This document shows, one piece after another, positions 34,412 through 42,976 of a stretch of 64,000 nt of DNA. The notes under the pieces are model-generated. The model did not search any database, was not told where the DNA came from, and saw nothing but the letters and a program-made list of their open reading frames with translations. The stretch is from Streptomyces sp. WMMB 322 (GTDB taxonomy: Bacteria > Actinomycetota > Actinomycetes > Streptomycetales > Streptomycetaceae). The translations under genes and the position numbers were made by a program. Location: NCBI RefSeq assembly GCF_900090145.1, contig NZ_FMHI01000002.1, forward strand, positions 124,001-188,000, in the 5' to 3' direction. The first letter of the stretch is position 1; each line of letters opens with the position of its first letter.

Positions 34412-35107
34412 TCAGATGTATCCCTGCCGCAGCGCGTAAGCCACCGCGTGGGCGCGATTGCGCAGGTGGAGGCGGGTGGTGAGGCGGTGGATCACGTTCT
34501 TGACCGTGCGTTCGGAATAGGACAGGTCGGCGGCGATCTCGGCGGTGCCGAAGCCCTCGGCGATCAGGCGCAGGACGTCGACCTCACGGGCCCCGAGCAC
34601 CGGGGCGGGGATGCCGGGCCGGCCGCCGCTGGTGGCGGAGCGCGACGGAGGCGTTCCCATCTGGCGGATCAGGCGGCCGAGTAGGTCGGCGGGGAGGTGT
34701 CCGTCGCCGCGTGCGGTCGCCAGCACAGCCTGAACCAGGCTGTGCTGGGTGGCCTCGTGCCGCCAGACGACGGCGCCGACCCCGCACGCCACCACATCGC
34801 GGAACTCCTCCTCCCGCAGCCTCCGCACCACGAGAACCACTCGTGCTCCCTGCCCGCGTACGGCCCGGCGCAGGCGCGTGAGCCCGGCACGGTCGAGAAC
34901 GTCGTCCACCAGGAGAGCCACGGTGCCCGGCCCTGGCTCCTCACGCAGTTCGATGTGCGGGTGCGGCCGGAGCTGACTCAGGGCGCCCTCCCGCGAGATG
35001 GGGTCCGGGGCGTGCACGGCCACGGGAACCGGCAAGCCGAGCCGCGCAGTTGAGGAGTGCGCGGAATCTTCCGGTCCTGCGGGTTCTGTGATGCTCAGGC
35101 TGGACAA
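34412..35107 (-). CDS. LuxR-family transcriptional regulator (atypical receiver)
   Basis: 231 aa from a TTG start at 35107, chosen because GGGGAGGA lies 7 nt upstream and no ATG/GTG fits. Residues about 40-130 resemble a receiver fold (VALLVDDVLDRAGL, RVVLVVRRL) but lack a convincing phospho-Asp constellation, so control may be ligand-based. C-terminal LuxR helix-turn-helix at about 165-225 (LGAREVDVLRLIAEGFGTAE). Position next to BGC-A suggests a pathway-specific regulator. Confidence 0.8.
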   Translation of the reverse strand: MSSLSITEPAGPEDSAHSSTARLGLPVPVAVHAPDPISREGALSQLRPHPHIELREEPGPGTVALLVDDVLDRAGLTRLRRAVRGQGARVVLVVRRLREEEFRDVVACGVGAVVWRHEATQHSLVQAVLATARGDGHLPADLLGRLIRQMGTPPSRSATSGGRPGIPAPVLGAREVDVLRLIAEGFGTAEIAADLSYSERTVKNVIHRLTTRLHLRNRAHAVAYALRQGYI

Positions 35108-36373
35108 GCGGGTTCCTCCCCTCCGCGTAAAGATCCCTGGGTGCGCCACCGACGAGAGACCGGGGGCCGGACTTCCCCGGCCCCGCGGCAGCCGGGCCGC
35201 CGACGGGCGCGAGCAGGCCACGATGCTGTGGGGGATCCGGGCTCGCACCCCGCCCGGGCTCTTCTGCTTCCGGCCGTGGACGACCCGCCGCCGGCGGGGA
35301 CCGCCGACGCCACATGCCGGTCCTGATCTGCTCGTGGGCGCCTCACCGCTTTGTGCCCACGAGCAGCTCCAGCGGTACCAGTTCTCGGAACATTTCGACC
35401 TCCGACACCGACTGTTCAATGAATGGAAAGACACGGCGGACCGTGCCGAACGGGATGCCGGAAAACGGATCTGCAACAGGCCGAAAATGCCGGCAGCGGC
35501 ACTGGAAACAGCCGCGCGGGCTCACACGGCCACGGCTGGGGCACCGCGGCGCGAGAAACGGCAACCAAAGTACCTCCTGGTCTGGTCCTGCGAGGAGGCT
35601 ACCCTCGCCGGCACAGCGATCCAAGCCGTTCCAGGAAAAGCAGGACGCTCACCGAGAGCCTGGCTGAAATCATCGCCTGGAAGGCCGCACCGAATATCCG
35701 TCTTCGACATCCAGGTTTATCTGCGGACTCGGGGAAACGATTACATGACCCTGGTGGACTGGAAATGTCCAGTTCGACGAGTGGTCGGCCGGCGCGCCGT
35801 CTCGGACAGCAAACGGGCACTTGAGCAGGACGAACGGGCATGGCTGGCGCCCGAGCGGGCCCGGGGCCGACCCCTGTCGCGCCATTTTTCCGCCACTGCA
35901 GCACGCCGGAATCACGGGACCGCAGGACGGAAAACTCCCTGCATTCTTCGAGAGGGAAGAAATCAGGCACCGCTGGACCGAACCGCCCGGGAACGGAATA
36001 ATCCCGTGAACCCACGGTCGGCCAGAATTCAACAACAAGCCGCGCCTCCGGTTTCCCGATTCCCGGAGATATTCCTGCCGCCCCCGAAGGAGACACCGCC
36101 GGCCTCCTCCCCGACCGGCCCGTCTCCGCCGCCCCCGCGCGTTCCTCGGCGCGAAGCGCAGCCTCAGCTTTCCCTGAGCCCGCGCTCACGACCTCTTACG
36201 TCGAATCGTTCACCACGGACAGCTCGGAGTCACGGTGCAGACATCGGACTGCTTCAATGCATTGGTGCGAGGAAAACAGCACATCGGTGAATGCCTCCCT
36301 GCACACCCCGCGTCGCCACTGGAGGTGCACGGCGGAGGCAGCAGCGCGCACGGGTCACCGTCCAGCGCCGCGC
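35108..36373. other. Long intergenic region upstream of the LuxR-type gene
   Basis: 1.27 kb, less GC-rich than average. It contains a small ORF (35343-35393, minus) and a short perfect dyad ACTGGA-AATG-TCCAGT (35758-35773). Long open frames exist on both strands but lack ribosome-binding sites or family features. No other gene is supported. Confidence 0.5.
35343..35393 (-). CDS. Possible 16-residue peptide MFRELVPLELLVGTKR
   Basis: ATG at 35393 is preceded by GGAGGTCGAA, an unusually good ribosome-binding site in a region that otherwise looks non-coding. The frame is 16 codons ending TGA and encodes a hydrophobic peptide with a basic end. Located 236 bp upstream of the LuxR-type gene on the same strand. 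It could be a leader or signal peptide, or chance. Confidence 0.35.
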   Translation of the reverse strand: MFRELVPLELLVGTKR

Positions 36374-36787
36374 CTACAAGTAGCCCTCGCTCCCCGGCGG
36401 CTCAGGCGGTTCCGGGGGTGTCTGCGGCATCGGCGGTGTGCGGCGGCGCGTCGCGTACCAGGAGAGGCCCACAGCGACCAAGGCGCCGAGCCCGCTCGCC
36501 GCCGTTCCGACCGCGGAAATCATTTCGGCCGTTTCGCTTGCCTGGGAGCAGTCGGGTCGGGGCTTGCCCGGCGTAGGCACGCCTGGGCAATCACACCCAA
36601 CACCTGGCGCGCACCCGGCGCGCAACGCGGTGTAGGGGATGCTGGCAGTAAAGGTGACGAACAGCAGGCTCAACAACACGCCTGCCCACAGGAGTCTGCG
36701 AGGCCGTCCCGGGGTGCGCGCAGCGACGCGTACCCATGACTTCCTGCGCCTGACGGTGACCCCAACGTTCGGTGGTAACTGACTCAC
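36374..36787 (-). CDS. Two-span membrane protein of unknown function
   Basis: 137 aa. GTG at 36787 with GGGGGAG upstream. Basic N-terminus, span 1 (LLWAGVLLSLLFVTFTASIPY), an extracellular loop with Cys residues (CAPGVGCDCPGVP...DCSQ), span 2 (ISAVGTAASGLGALVAVGLSWY), then a Pro-rich tail (PPMPQTPPEPPEPPG). Codon 4 is TTA (36776-36778), so translation may depend on the bldA tRNA. No family recognised. Confidence 0.7.
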   Translation of the reverse strand: MSQLPPNVGVTVRRRKSWVRVAARTPGRPRRLLWAGVLLSLLFVTFTASIPYTALRAGCAPGVGCDCPGVPTPGKPRPDCSQASETAEMISAVGTAASGLGALVAVGLSWYATRRRTPPMPQTPPEPPEPPGSEGYL

Positions 36788-36968
36788 CTTCAACTCCCCC
36801 CGGCTGTCATGATTCGAGCGGTCCGTCACGCAAACCCCACCGCATCCTGGCACGACACGCCCTGCCCCTGCCGTGCCGGCTACTCCACGGCGACCGCCGG
36901 CGTGCACACATGGCGAACAGGGGCTCCCCGATTCAGGGCGGCGCCGGACAGTCCGGATCGCCATGGAC

Positions 36969-37019
36969 GGGACTGATGCACGGGTAGATGACAGTGTCAC
37001 CAGACCCTGCATCAGTCCC
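36969..37019. repeat. Nested inverted repeat
   Basis: GGGACTGATGCA (36969-36980) and its exact complement TGCATCAGTCCC (37008-37019) flank a 27-nt centre that itself contains TGACA-G-TGTCA. Could be a terminator, an attachment-like site or a transposon end. Confidence 0.8.
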
Positions 37020-37053
37020 CTACGCCAACGGCCCATGGGGCCGAGCGCTCTCT

Positions 37054-37268
37054 CGTCACCTCACGCTGGGCACCCCCGGCTCTGGGGGCGATCAAGGCCC
37101 GGCCGAGTGGCTGCCGCAGGCGAAGCGCGGGCTCTGTACGTACGCCGGGTCCTGGGTCAGCACGACCCTGCGCTGGAGTTGAACGTCGACCATGCCGAGC
37201 TCATGAAGGTCGAGCAGCCAGCCGCCTGCTGTCCCGGCGCGACCGTCGACGTGGAACCGGTGCCCTAG
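37054..37268 (+). pseudogene. Decayed HNH endonuclease (secreted GmrSD/DUF1524-type) C-terminus
   Basis: The translation GDQGPAEWLPQAKRGLCTYA then GSWVSTTLRW, a one-base frameshift at a premature TGA (about 37180), then LNVDHAELMKVEQ and CPGATVDVEPVP to a TAG. Intact family members read KGDQDPAEWLPP...CTYV..WVATKLRW.L.VD.AE......CPGATV. The catalytic HNH part upstream is missing. A relic of a secreted nuclease gene. Confidence 0.65.
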
Positions 37269-37304
37269 CGGGAAACGTGTCCACGTGTCGGTCGCTGCCG
37301 CGGG

Positions 37305-38000
37305 TCACTCTCCCTGCATTGCGCCATCCACCAGCGCCCTGGCGTTCTTGACGCCGGCCAGCCGTGCGAAACCAAGTGCATACTCTCGCAGGTTGGCTTG
37401 TACGACGCGGAGTTCCGCACGGCAGTCAGCGCCTTCCGGCCAGTCCGATTCGGGCCGGTTGGGATCTTCCTGCTCGAATGCGTGCAGTCGGGGATGCCAA
37501 GTGGACAGGAACGGCCTCAGCTCACGATTGAGCATGGTGATGGCGAGATACTCCACTGTCTGCTCGCCCGTGACCTGCACGGAGGGACGCGCAGACTTCA
37601 ATGCCTCCCGAGCGGTGCCGAACAGGCCGTACAGCGACGTGAGGGCTTCCCGCAGCAGGCCCCCGTCATGGGCCAGCGGCTGGGTCGACACCCGGGTGAC
37701 GGTCTCGACGAACAACCGCCAAGCCACCTGCTTGGCCTCGTTGTTCACGACGAAGGTCAACTCACTGAGCTGCGGCACAGTGACACGCACCTCGGTCAGC
37801 CTGGCAGCACGTCCGTACACCTGAAAGGCCAGCACACTGACCGCCCCCGCGAAGGCGCCGGTGACAACGAACAGATTTCTGCCTGACAGTTGGGTGACCC
37901 CGAAGACGACCAGTCCGGCCACAGCACCTATGAGGACAGAGATGCAGATTCGCGCGGCGGGAGTACGGAGCCGGCGGACCAAAGGATGCCACCGATTCAT
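37305..38000 (-). CDS. Two-span membrane protein, divergent partner of the TIR gene
   Basis: 231 aa. Two adjacent N-terminal spans (about 17-36 and 40-60), then a 170-residue cytoplasmic alpha-helical domain (VNNEAKQVAWRLFVETVTRV, LTSLYGLFGTAREAL). Family not recognised. Divergent from the TIR-WD40 gene with 178 bp between starts, so possibly co-regulated; both are membrane-attached with soluble domains inside, which would suit a sensor/effector pair. Confidence 0.75.
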   Translation of the reverse strand: MNRWHPLVRRLRTPAARICISVLIGAVAGLVVFGVTQLSGRNLFVVTGAFAGAVSVLAFQVYGRAARLTEVRVTVPQLSELTFVVNNEAKQVAWRLFVETVTRVSTQPLAHDGGLLREALTSLYGLFGTAREALKSARPSVQVTGEQTVEYLAITMLNRELRPFLSTWHPRLHAFEQEDPNRPESDWPEGADCRAELRVVQANLREYALGFARLAGVKNARALVDGAMQGE

Positions 38001-38178
38001 CGCTCCCCCAGCCCTCCCTCGTCACTGATCAGCAATCTAGCGGAAGCCGGGCGCTACGCCCGTTTCGGGCCAGCTGTCGCCGACGGGCTCTTACGGCTTC
38101 AACGGGCATGATACGTATGGCAGTTGGTTCAGCGCGTCGAGGACGGCTTGAACACGCAGTAGGAGCACGGGGGGCGCC

Positions 38179-41055
38179 ATGAGTGATGCCGTGGAACAGG
38201 CTGAAGCGCGAGCCGCGTTACCGGGCGGGGTGAAGCAGCGCGACGCCTTCATCTCGTACAGCCAGAGCAAGAACGCGCCACTCGCGAAAGCGCTTCAGCG
38301 AGGCTTGGAACGGCTGGCCGTCTCGCGCTTCCGGCCCATGCGGATGAGCGTGTTCCGCGACGTCATCAGCCTGTCGGCAAGCCATGACCTGTGGCAGTCG
38401 ATCCAGCGCGAACTGGCACGCTCCCGCTACCTCATCCTGCTCGCCTCTCCAGAGGCCGCCGCCTCGCCCTGGGTAGCCAAGGAAGTCGACTACTGGTTGC
38501 GCGAGCGTGACACAGAGCACCTGCTGATCGCCGTCGCAAGCGGTCAGGTCGAGTGGGACGACAAGACCGGCGACTTCGACTGGCAGAAGACCACGTCCCT
38601 GCCATCCAATCTGGCAGGCCACTTCACGTCCGCGCCGCTGTGGGTGGACCTGCGGGAGATCGAGGAACGAGGCCATCACTCCCTGCGTTACCCGCCGTTC
38701 CGTGCCGCCGTCGCCACCCTCGCCTCGCCGCTGCACGGCCGTCCCAAGGAAGAGCTGGAGCATGACGACTTCCGGCAGGTCCGGTTCGTCAAACGGCTGA
38801 GCTGGTCGGGCGTCGCCCTGCTCGTGACGCTGCTCCTCCTTGCGGTCTACGGATTCTTCGACGCCAGCAGACAGCGCGACGAGGCCGTGGCGCAAGCCCG
38901 CATCTCCGCCTCGCAGGCCCTCGCCGCCCGCTCCGGGCAACTGCTCAAGACCAGTCCCAACCAGGCAGCGCAGTACGCCCTTTATGCCCAGGAGACCCGG
39001 TCCACCCCAGAGTCCCGACGCGCCCTGGCCCAGGCTGTGGCCGCCTCCCCGTACGCCAGACGACGGCTGCAGGCGGACGCCGACTCCGTAACGGGCCAGG
39101 AGGGTGCGACCCGACCAGCCTTTACGGACGTCATCCTCAGCGGGGACGGCAGGACCGCCGCATACCTCTCTGTGTTCGACAAGACCCCGCGCGTGCGCCT
39201 CTATAACGTGCGCTCCGCCCGGCAGTCGCGCGTGGTGCGCACCGGGGGCACGCCCTTGGCCCTGAGCCGCGACGGCCGGGTCCTGGCCACGGAGGTCTAC
39301 CTCAACCGAGTCCAGCTGTGGGACACCCGGACCGGCAAACTCTTGCGCACGATGTCCACGGGACACACAAAGGACCTTCCCAATGCCCTGGCAGGGCTTC
39401 ATGCCTTCAGCCTCTCGCCTGACGGACGTTGGGTGGCGGCCTCGCACCACACGCCCAAGGGCAAGGCGTTCGTGGTCGTGTGGAGCGTGTCCGACGGGCG
39501 CGAAATCACCCGGCTTCCCGTCAGCGCGGCCCGGGTGGGGCTCGGCTTCTCCACTGACGGCTCCCGGATGACCCTGGTTGACAGGGACCGTGAGGAGGTC
39601 CGGCAGTTCCTGACGGATTCGGCGCGGTGGGAAGCGGCCCGGTCCTTGCCTGGAATACCAGCGAGCACCCAAGAAGCCTTGAAGCACAGCGAGGTCCTGC
39701 TGTTCGACGGGGCCCGCAAAGCCCTGACCCGGACGTCGAAGCGTGCAGAGGTGTGGGACCTGGACGGACGCCGCCGCATCGCCGCCCGCTCCTTGGGGCC
39801 ATACGAGGACATGACGGTCGCCGACGACAAGGGGACCTTCGCGGTGGGCGGACAGGACGGCACGGTCCGGCTCTACGACTCCGCGCTGCGGCCGGACAAG
39901 ACACTGGGCCGACTGGTCCGGCCGGCCAGCACCATTGCCATGTCGGATGACGGCACACAGGTGGCCGTCGCCTCGTACGGAGGCGAGTTCAACCTCTTCG
40001 CCACCGGAGTCCGACGCGGGCAGCAAGTTCCCCTGGATAACAAGGACTTCACCTTCGGGGACCTGACGGCCGACGGACGGATGGCAGTGCGCCGGACCAA
40101 AGGGCGCACCGAGTTCTGGGATCCCGGCAGCGGCCGCCGGCTCGGCGAGATCCCGTACGCCAACCTGTCGGTGAACCTGGAGGAAACGGCATACACGCTC
40201 AGTGGGGACAAGCGATACGTCGGCATGCTGAGTCAGGACATGTTCGAGGACAAAGGGTGGTTCGACATCTGGAACCTGCGCACAGGCAAGCGCACTGACT
40301 GCCGCGTGGCCGTTGACGAAGTCTCCGACGAACTCCTCCGCCCCGGCGTGTTCTTCCTCCCGGGCGACCGATACGTGGTCGGAGACTGGAACGGCGCCGT
40401 CCACCTACTCGATACCCGGTCCTGCACCCGCCGCACAATCACGAAGGACTCTGGCAACCTGGCCCTGAGCGGGGACCGCAGGACCCTTGTTCTACAGACC
40501 GACAGTGGTGTCGACACCTGGCACTGGGACGGCGACCACACCTTCAAGCACGCGGCCCATACCACCCTGCCGCCCGAAGCCGAGCCCAGGGGCGTGGCCG
40601 TCGACCACGAGGGAAAACAGGCGGCCTTCTCCGACTGGGAGAGCCATGTATACGTCGTACAGCTCGACTCCGGCCAGCGCGTGCGCGCCACCGGATCCCT
40701 ACCGCACGACACCAGTGACGTGGCATTCAGCCGGGACGGCAGTCTGCTGTTTCAGGGCTTCATGAACGAGAACACCCAGGGTGTGCGCGTCCTGGACGCG
40801 GACAGCGGCGATCAGCTCGACGTCTGGACCACGGACCCCCCGGCCGGCGCCGTACAGAACACAGATGGCATGCAGGTCGTCCCCGGCCCCGCCAACGACA
40901 TCCTCACCCTCGGCCCCGACCACAAAATCGTCCGCCGCACGGTCGGTGTGGAAGCGTGGCACGACCTGCTGTGCGGCCTGGTTAGTCAGCCCCTGCCCGC
41001 CCGGGAGCAGGACCGTTACCTGAACGGCCTGGACGTGCAGGCACCCTGCCGCTGA
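38179..41055 (+). CDS. TIR domain-TM-WD40 repeat protein
   Basis: 958 aa. N-terminal TIR domain (about 18-165): RDAFISYSQSKN, LILLASPEAAASPWVAKEVDYW with Glu102 at the position of the NADase catalytic Glu. One transmembrane helix (about 212-232), a coiled helical linker (RQRDEAVAQARISASQALAARSGQ), then about 650 residues of beta-propeller repeats of WD40 type (LSRDGRVLATEV, LSPDGRWVAASH, FSRDGSLLFQG). TIR enzymes cleave NAD+ in immunity; the propeller would be the sensor. Codon 14 is TTA (38218-38220), implying bldA-dependent expression. Lies among mobile-element relics. Confidence 0.88.
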   Translation: MSDAVEQAEARAALPGGVKQRDAFISYSQSKNAPLAKALQRGLERLAVSRFRPMRMSVFRDVISLSASHDLWQSIQRELARSRYLILLASPEAAASPWVAKEVDYWLRERDTEHLLIAVASGQVEWDDKTGDFDWQKTTSLPSNLAGHFTSAPLWVDLREIEERGHHSLRYPPFRAAVATLASPLHGRPKEELEHDDFRQVRFVKRLSWSGVALLVTLLLLAVYGFFDASRQRDEAVAQARISASQALAARSGQLLKTSPNQAAQYALYAQETRSTPESRRALAQAVAASPYARRRLQADADSVTGQEGATRPAFTDVILSGDGRTAAYLSVFDKTPRVRLYNVRSARQSRVVRTGGTPLALSRDGRVLATEVYLNRVQLWDTRTGKLLRTMSTGHTKDLPNALAGLHAFSLSPDGRWVAASHHTPKGKAFVVVWSVSDGREITRLPVSAARVGLGFSTDGSRMTLVDRDREEVRQFLTDSARWEAARSLPGIPASTQEALKHSEVLLFDGARKALTRTSKRAEVWDLDGRRRIAARSLGPYEDMTVADDKGTFAVGGQDGTVRLYDSALRPDKTLGRLVRPASTIAMSDDGTQVAVASYGGEFNLFATGVRRGQQVPLDNKDFTFGDLTADGRMAVRRTKGRTEFWDPGSGRRLGEIPYANLSVNLEETAYTLSGDKRYVGMLSQDMFEDKGWFDIWNLRTGKRTDCRVAVDEVSDELLRPGVFFLPGDRYVVGDWNGAVHLLDTRSCTRRTITKDSGNLALSGDRRTLVLQTDSGVDTWHWDGDHTFKHAAHTTLPPEAEPRGVAVDHEGKQAAFSDWESHVYVVQLDSGQRVRATGSLPHDTSDVAFSRDGSLLFQGFMNENTQGVRVLDADSGDQLDVWTTDPPAGAVQNTDGMQVVPGPANDILTLGPDHKIVRRTVGVEAWHDLLCGLVSQPLPAREQDRYLNGLDVQAPCR

Positions 41056-41972
41056 GGGACTCGAGAACCTCGTACCACCTCATCTTCGGAAGGCCGGCGG
41101 GGAGGCGGAAACGGATTCCGAACGACCTGGAAGCCGAACGCCCGCTGTTTACGGGCTCCCTCGGCCCGACTCGCTCCACGGGCGACCAGGGCCCGGCCAT
41201 GTGGCAACGCCAGCGAATCGCCTGCTCCGCAGGTACGCCGTCGGCTGGGTGAGCAGCTCGAGCCACCCTGGCAGCTGACGGTCGATCAGGCTGAGCCACG
41301 AAGCTCGAGCAGGCCCGGTCGATGTTCGACGGTGTCGAAAGCCAGGTTGATCATCACTGCAGTCGCCGTAGAGGGCAGGCCCCAAAGCCATCCCAGGGCC
41401 TCAGCGCGCAGACACCCACGACCGCGTCTGCCACGACCGCATCGACTAACGGAACCGTCACCCTCCACGTGGCAGGCCGCCTACGCCACATCGGCATCGG
41501 ACGAACCCACGCCCCATCCTGCTCATCCAGGACCTTCACGTCCGCGTCATCAACGCCGCCACCGGCGAACTCCTCCGCGAACTGACCATCGACCCCACCC
41601 GCGACCACCAGCCCACCCGCCGACCACCCCACAGCAACGGCACATAACGAAACCCCCGAACCCCCAACCGTGAGTCCGGGAATTTCCGATGTCCTGAGAC
41701 ATCACACGGGGCAGGTGGACCGGAGGAGGATGAAGACAGCAAACCGGAGTTTCCGGGCGTCAGGCTGTCAAAACCCTGCTCGGTTGCCAAGGCGCCCCCT
41801 GAAGATGAAGGTCGCGTGCCAGCCGGGCAACCCGCTCAGGAGAGATCCGGGGCGGGTTTTCGGCGTTGTCGGGCGTTGCCGTCAGCGGTTGGCCGGTGAT
41901 CCGCAGCTGTGGGCGGCCACACTGTTCGACGAAATGTCGGGGTGCTCGGCTGCCAGGGCGCGTACGCAACAT
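41056..41972. other. Region of mobile-element relics
   Basis: About 0.9 kb with no intact gene. Relics of an IS481-type transposase (41380-41647) and an IS21-type transposase (41895-42032) are recognisable; 41056-41379 and 41648-41894 show nothing I can name. Confidence 0.6.
41380..41647 (+). pseudogene. IS481-family transposase C-terminal relic
   Basis: Pieces DRVCHDRID, GTVTLHVAGRLRHIGIGRTH and ILLIQDLHVRVINAATGELL, LRELTIDPTRDHQPT appear in order but in different frames, ending at TAA 41645. This is the usual C-terminal tail of actinobacterial IS481 integrase-core transposases. At least two frameshifts and loss of the N-terminal two-thirds mark it as dead. Confidence 0.75.
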
Positions 41973-42032
41973 TCACCCCGGGCACTTCGTCGCCATCAGA
42001 TCCGGCCGCAATGCGGGCTCTGCATGGCGCGG
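41895..42032 (+). pseudogene. IS21-type (IstA-like) transposase fragment
   Basis: GDPQLWAATLFDEM continues in the next frame as GVLGCQGAYATF and returns to the first frame as RALRRHQIRPQCGLCMAR. Together they resemble the LWATTLFDEV..LGY.G.Y.TFTRALRRH.LRPHCE.C segment of IS21 family transposases. Two frameshifts within 140 bp. Identification rests on this short block only. Confidence 0.5.
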
Positions 42033-42191
42033 GGGCTCCAGCCGATCAGCCACTGAGCGCAGCGAACGCGCCAGCCATCGCCGTGAGCGTCGTGGTCTGC
42101 GGGGTGCTTCGTCAGCTACGGGTGCGTTCGGCAGGGCAGAATTCGCCTCGCGCATCGCATTCACGATCATGGGGCCTTCGATGGGGATCAT
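41973..42191 (-). CDS. Small basic protein, 3' end possibly replaced by IS DNA
   Basis: 72 aa. ATG at 42191 has GGAGGAGAGGG just upstream. Sequence MIPIEGPMIVNAMREANSAL then a basic RRPRRSRRWLARSLRSVADRLEP, a pattern common among short Streptomyces proteins of unknown role. The last dozen codons run antisense to the IS21-like relic, so the natural C-terminus may have been lost. It lies 81 bp downstream of the MerR gene on the same strand. Confidence 0.55.
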   Translation of the reverse strand: MIPIEGPMIVNAMREANSALPNAPVADEAPRRPRRSRRWLARSLRSVADRLEPPRHAEPALRPDLMATKCPG

Positions 42192-42272
42192 GCCCTCTCC
42201 TCCAAGCCGATGAAATGGGGTGGCGGCCCGGTCTGTGCCCGAACCATGAGTTCACAGCAGCCGTCGTCCTGT

Positions 42273-42683
42273 TCATGGCAAGTCCTTCCTCGGAGGCGGG
42301 TCCTCCCCGTTCTCGGCCGCCGTGTAGGCAGCCACCTTCCACTCGATGAGTTCGAGGTCGGTCTGGAGCTGACGCAGGTCCGCCCGTACGCGTTCGCCGT
42401 GGGAACGCAGCAGCGCCAGCCGAGCGGCCCTCGTGGCGTCGTTTCCGCTGCGTGCGTGCCTGCTGAACTCGCGCACGGACTCGATCGGCATCCCGGTGCG
42501 GCGCAGCGCGACCAGCACGTCCAGGAGTCCGAGGGCGTCGGCGTCGAAACGGCGCCGCCCACCCGTGTCGCGGGGGAGTTCTCCGAGGAGACCCTCGCGG
42601 TCGTAGTAGCGCAGCGTGTCCACGGTCAGCCCCGACTGCCGCGCTGCCTCACCGATGCTCACGTATCTCTCGGACGTCGTCAT
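42273..42683 (-). CDS. MerR family transcriptional regulator
   Basis: 136 aa. MerR helix-turn-helix at the N-terminus (YVSIGEAARQSGLTVDTLRY, then YDREGLL), then a long dimerisation coil (RVRADLRQLQTDLELIEWKVAAY) as in the family that responds to reactive compounds or drugs; no metal-binding Cys. ATG at 42683 with AAGGTG upstream. Its own promoter region shows the MerR hallmark of a 19-bp spacer (next entry), suggesting autoregulation. Confidence 0.9.
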   Translation of the reverse strand: MTTSERYVSIGEAARQSGLTVDTLRYYDREGLLGELPRDTGGRRRFDADALGLLDVLVALRRTGMPIESVREFSRHARSGNDATRAARLALLRSHGERVRADLRQLQTDLELIEWKVAAYTAAENGEDPPPRKDLP

Positions 42684-42690
42684 GGCGGAC

Positions 42691-42721
42691 ACCTTGCAAC
42701 CTGGAGTGCACACCAGGTCAA
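42691..42721 (-). promoter_or_regulatory. MerR-type promoter/operator
   Basis: Read on the minus strand: TTGACC (42721-42716), a 19-bp spacer holding the dyad ACCTGG-TGTGCAC-TCCAGGT, then CAAGGT (42696-42691), 8 nt before the MerR start codon. The overlong spacer with a central dyad is the signature of MerR-controlled promoters; the transcript would be close to leaderless. Confidence 0.75.
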
Positions 42722-42976
42722 GGGCCGGGTTCGGCCAACGGCCCGCAGTGAACGGCCCGTCCGATGAATGGGCTCCTTGGCGCACTCAGGACGGTGTGCC
42801 CTCTCCCGGGACGCCCGCACAAACGGCTGATTCGCTCTCTCCTGAACAGCCGCGCCCAAGTTGGGGCAGGAGGGAAGACTCCGTCGACGTATCCCGCGCG
42901 ATCATTCCTGGGTGCACCCTGCCGGACGACGCCACTGCAGCAGGCGCGGCCCTGGCAACTCAGGGACGGTGACAAC

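Larger units (their letters stand above)
36788..37304. other. Intergenic region with cruciform and nuclease relic
   Basis: 517 bp. Holds an inverted repeat (36969-37019) and a degraded HNH-nuclease C-terminus (37054-37268). Nothing else is seen. Confidence 0.6.

Noticed and set aside
34998..36290. 430-codon + strand frame across the region upstream of the LuxR-type gene
   Set aside because: Overlaps the regulator's 5' part, has no ribosome-binding site at a sensible start, and shows no domain-like pattern.
38218..40404. 728-codon minus-strand frame
   Set aside because: Antisense shadow of the TIR-WD40 gene.
42112..42276. Minus-strand frame starting MNRTTAAVNSWFGHRP inside the MerR stop (ATGA)
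   Set aside because: It overlaps the better supported small gene at 41973-42191 and has no recognisable continuation; left uncalled.
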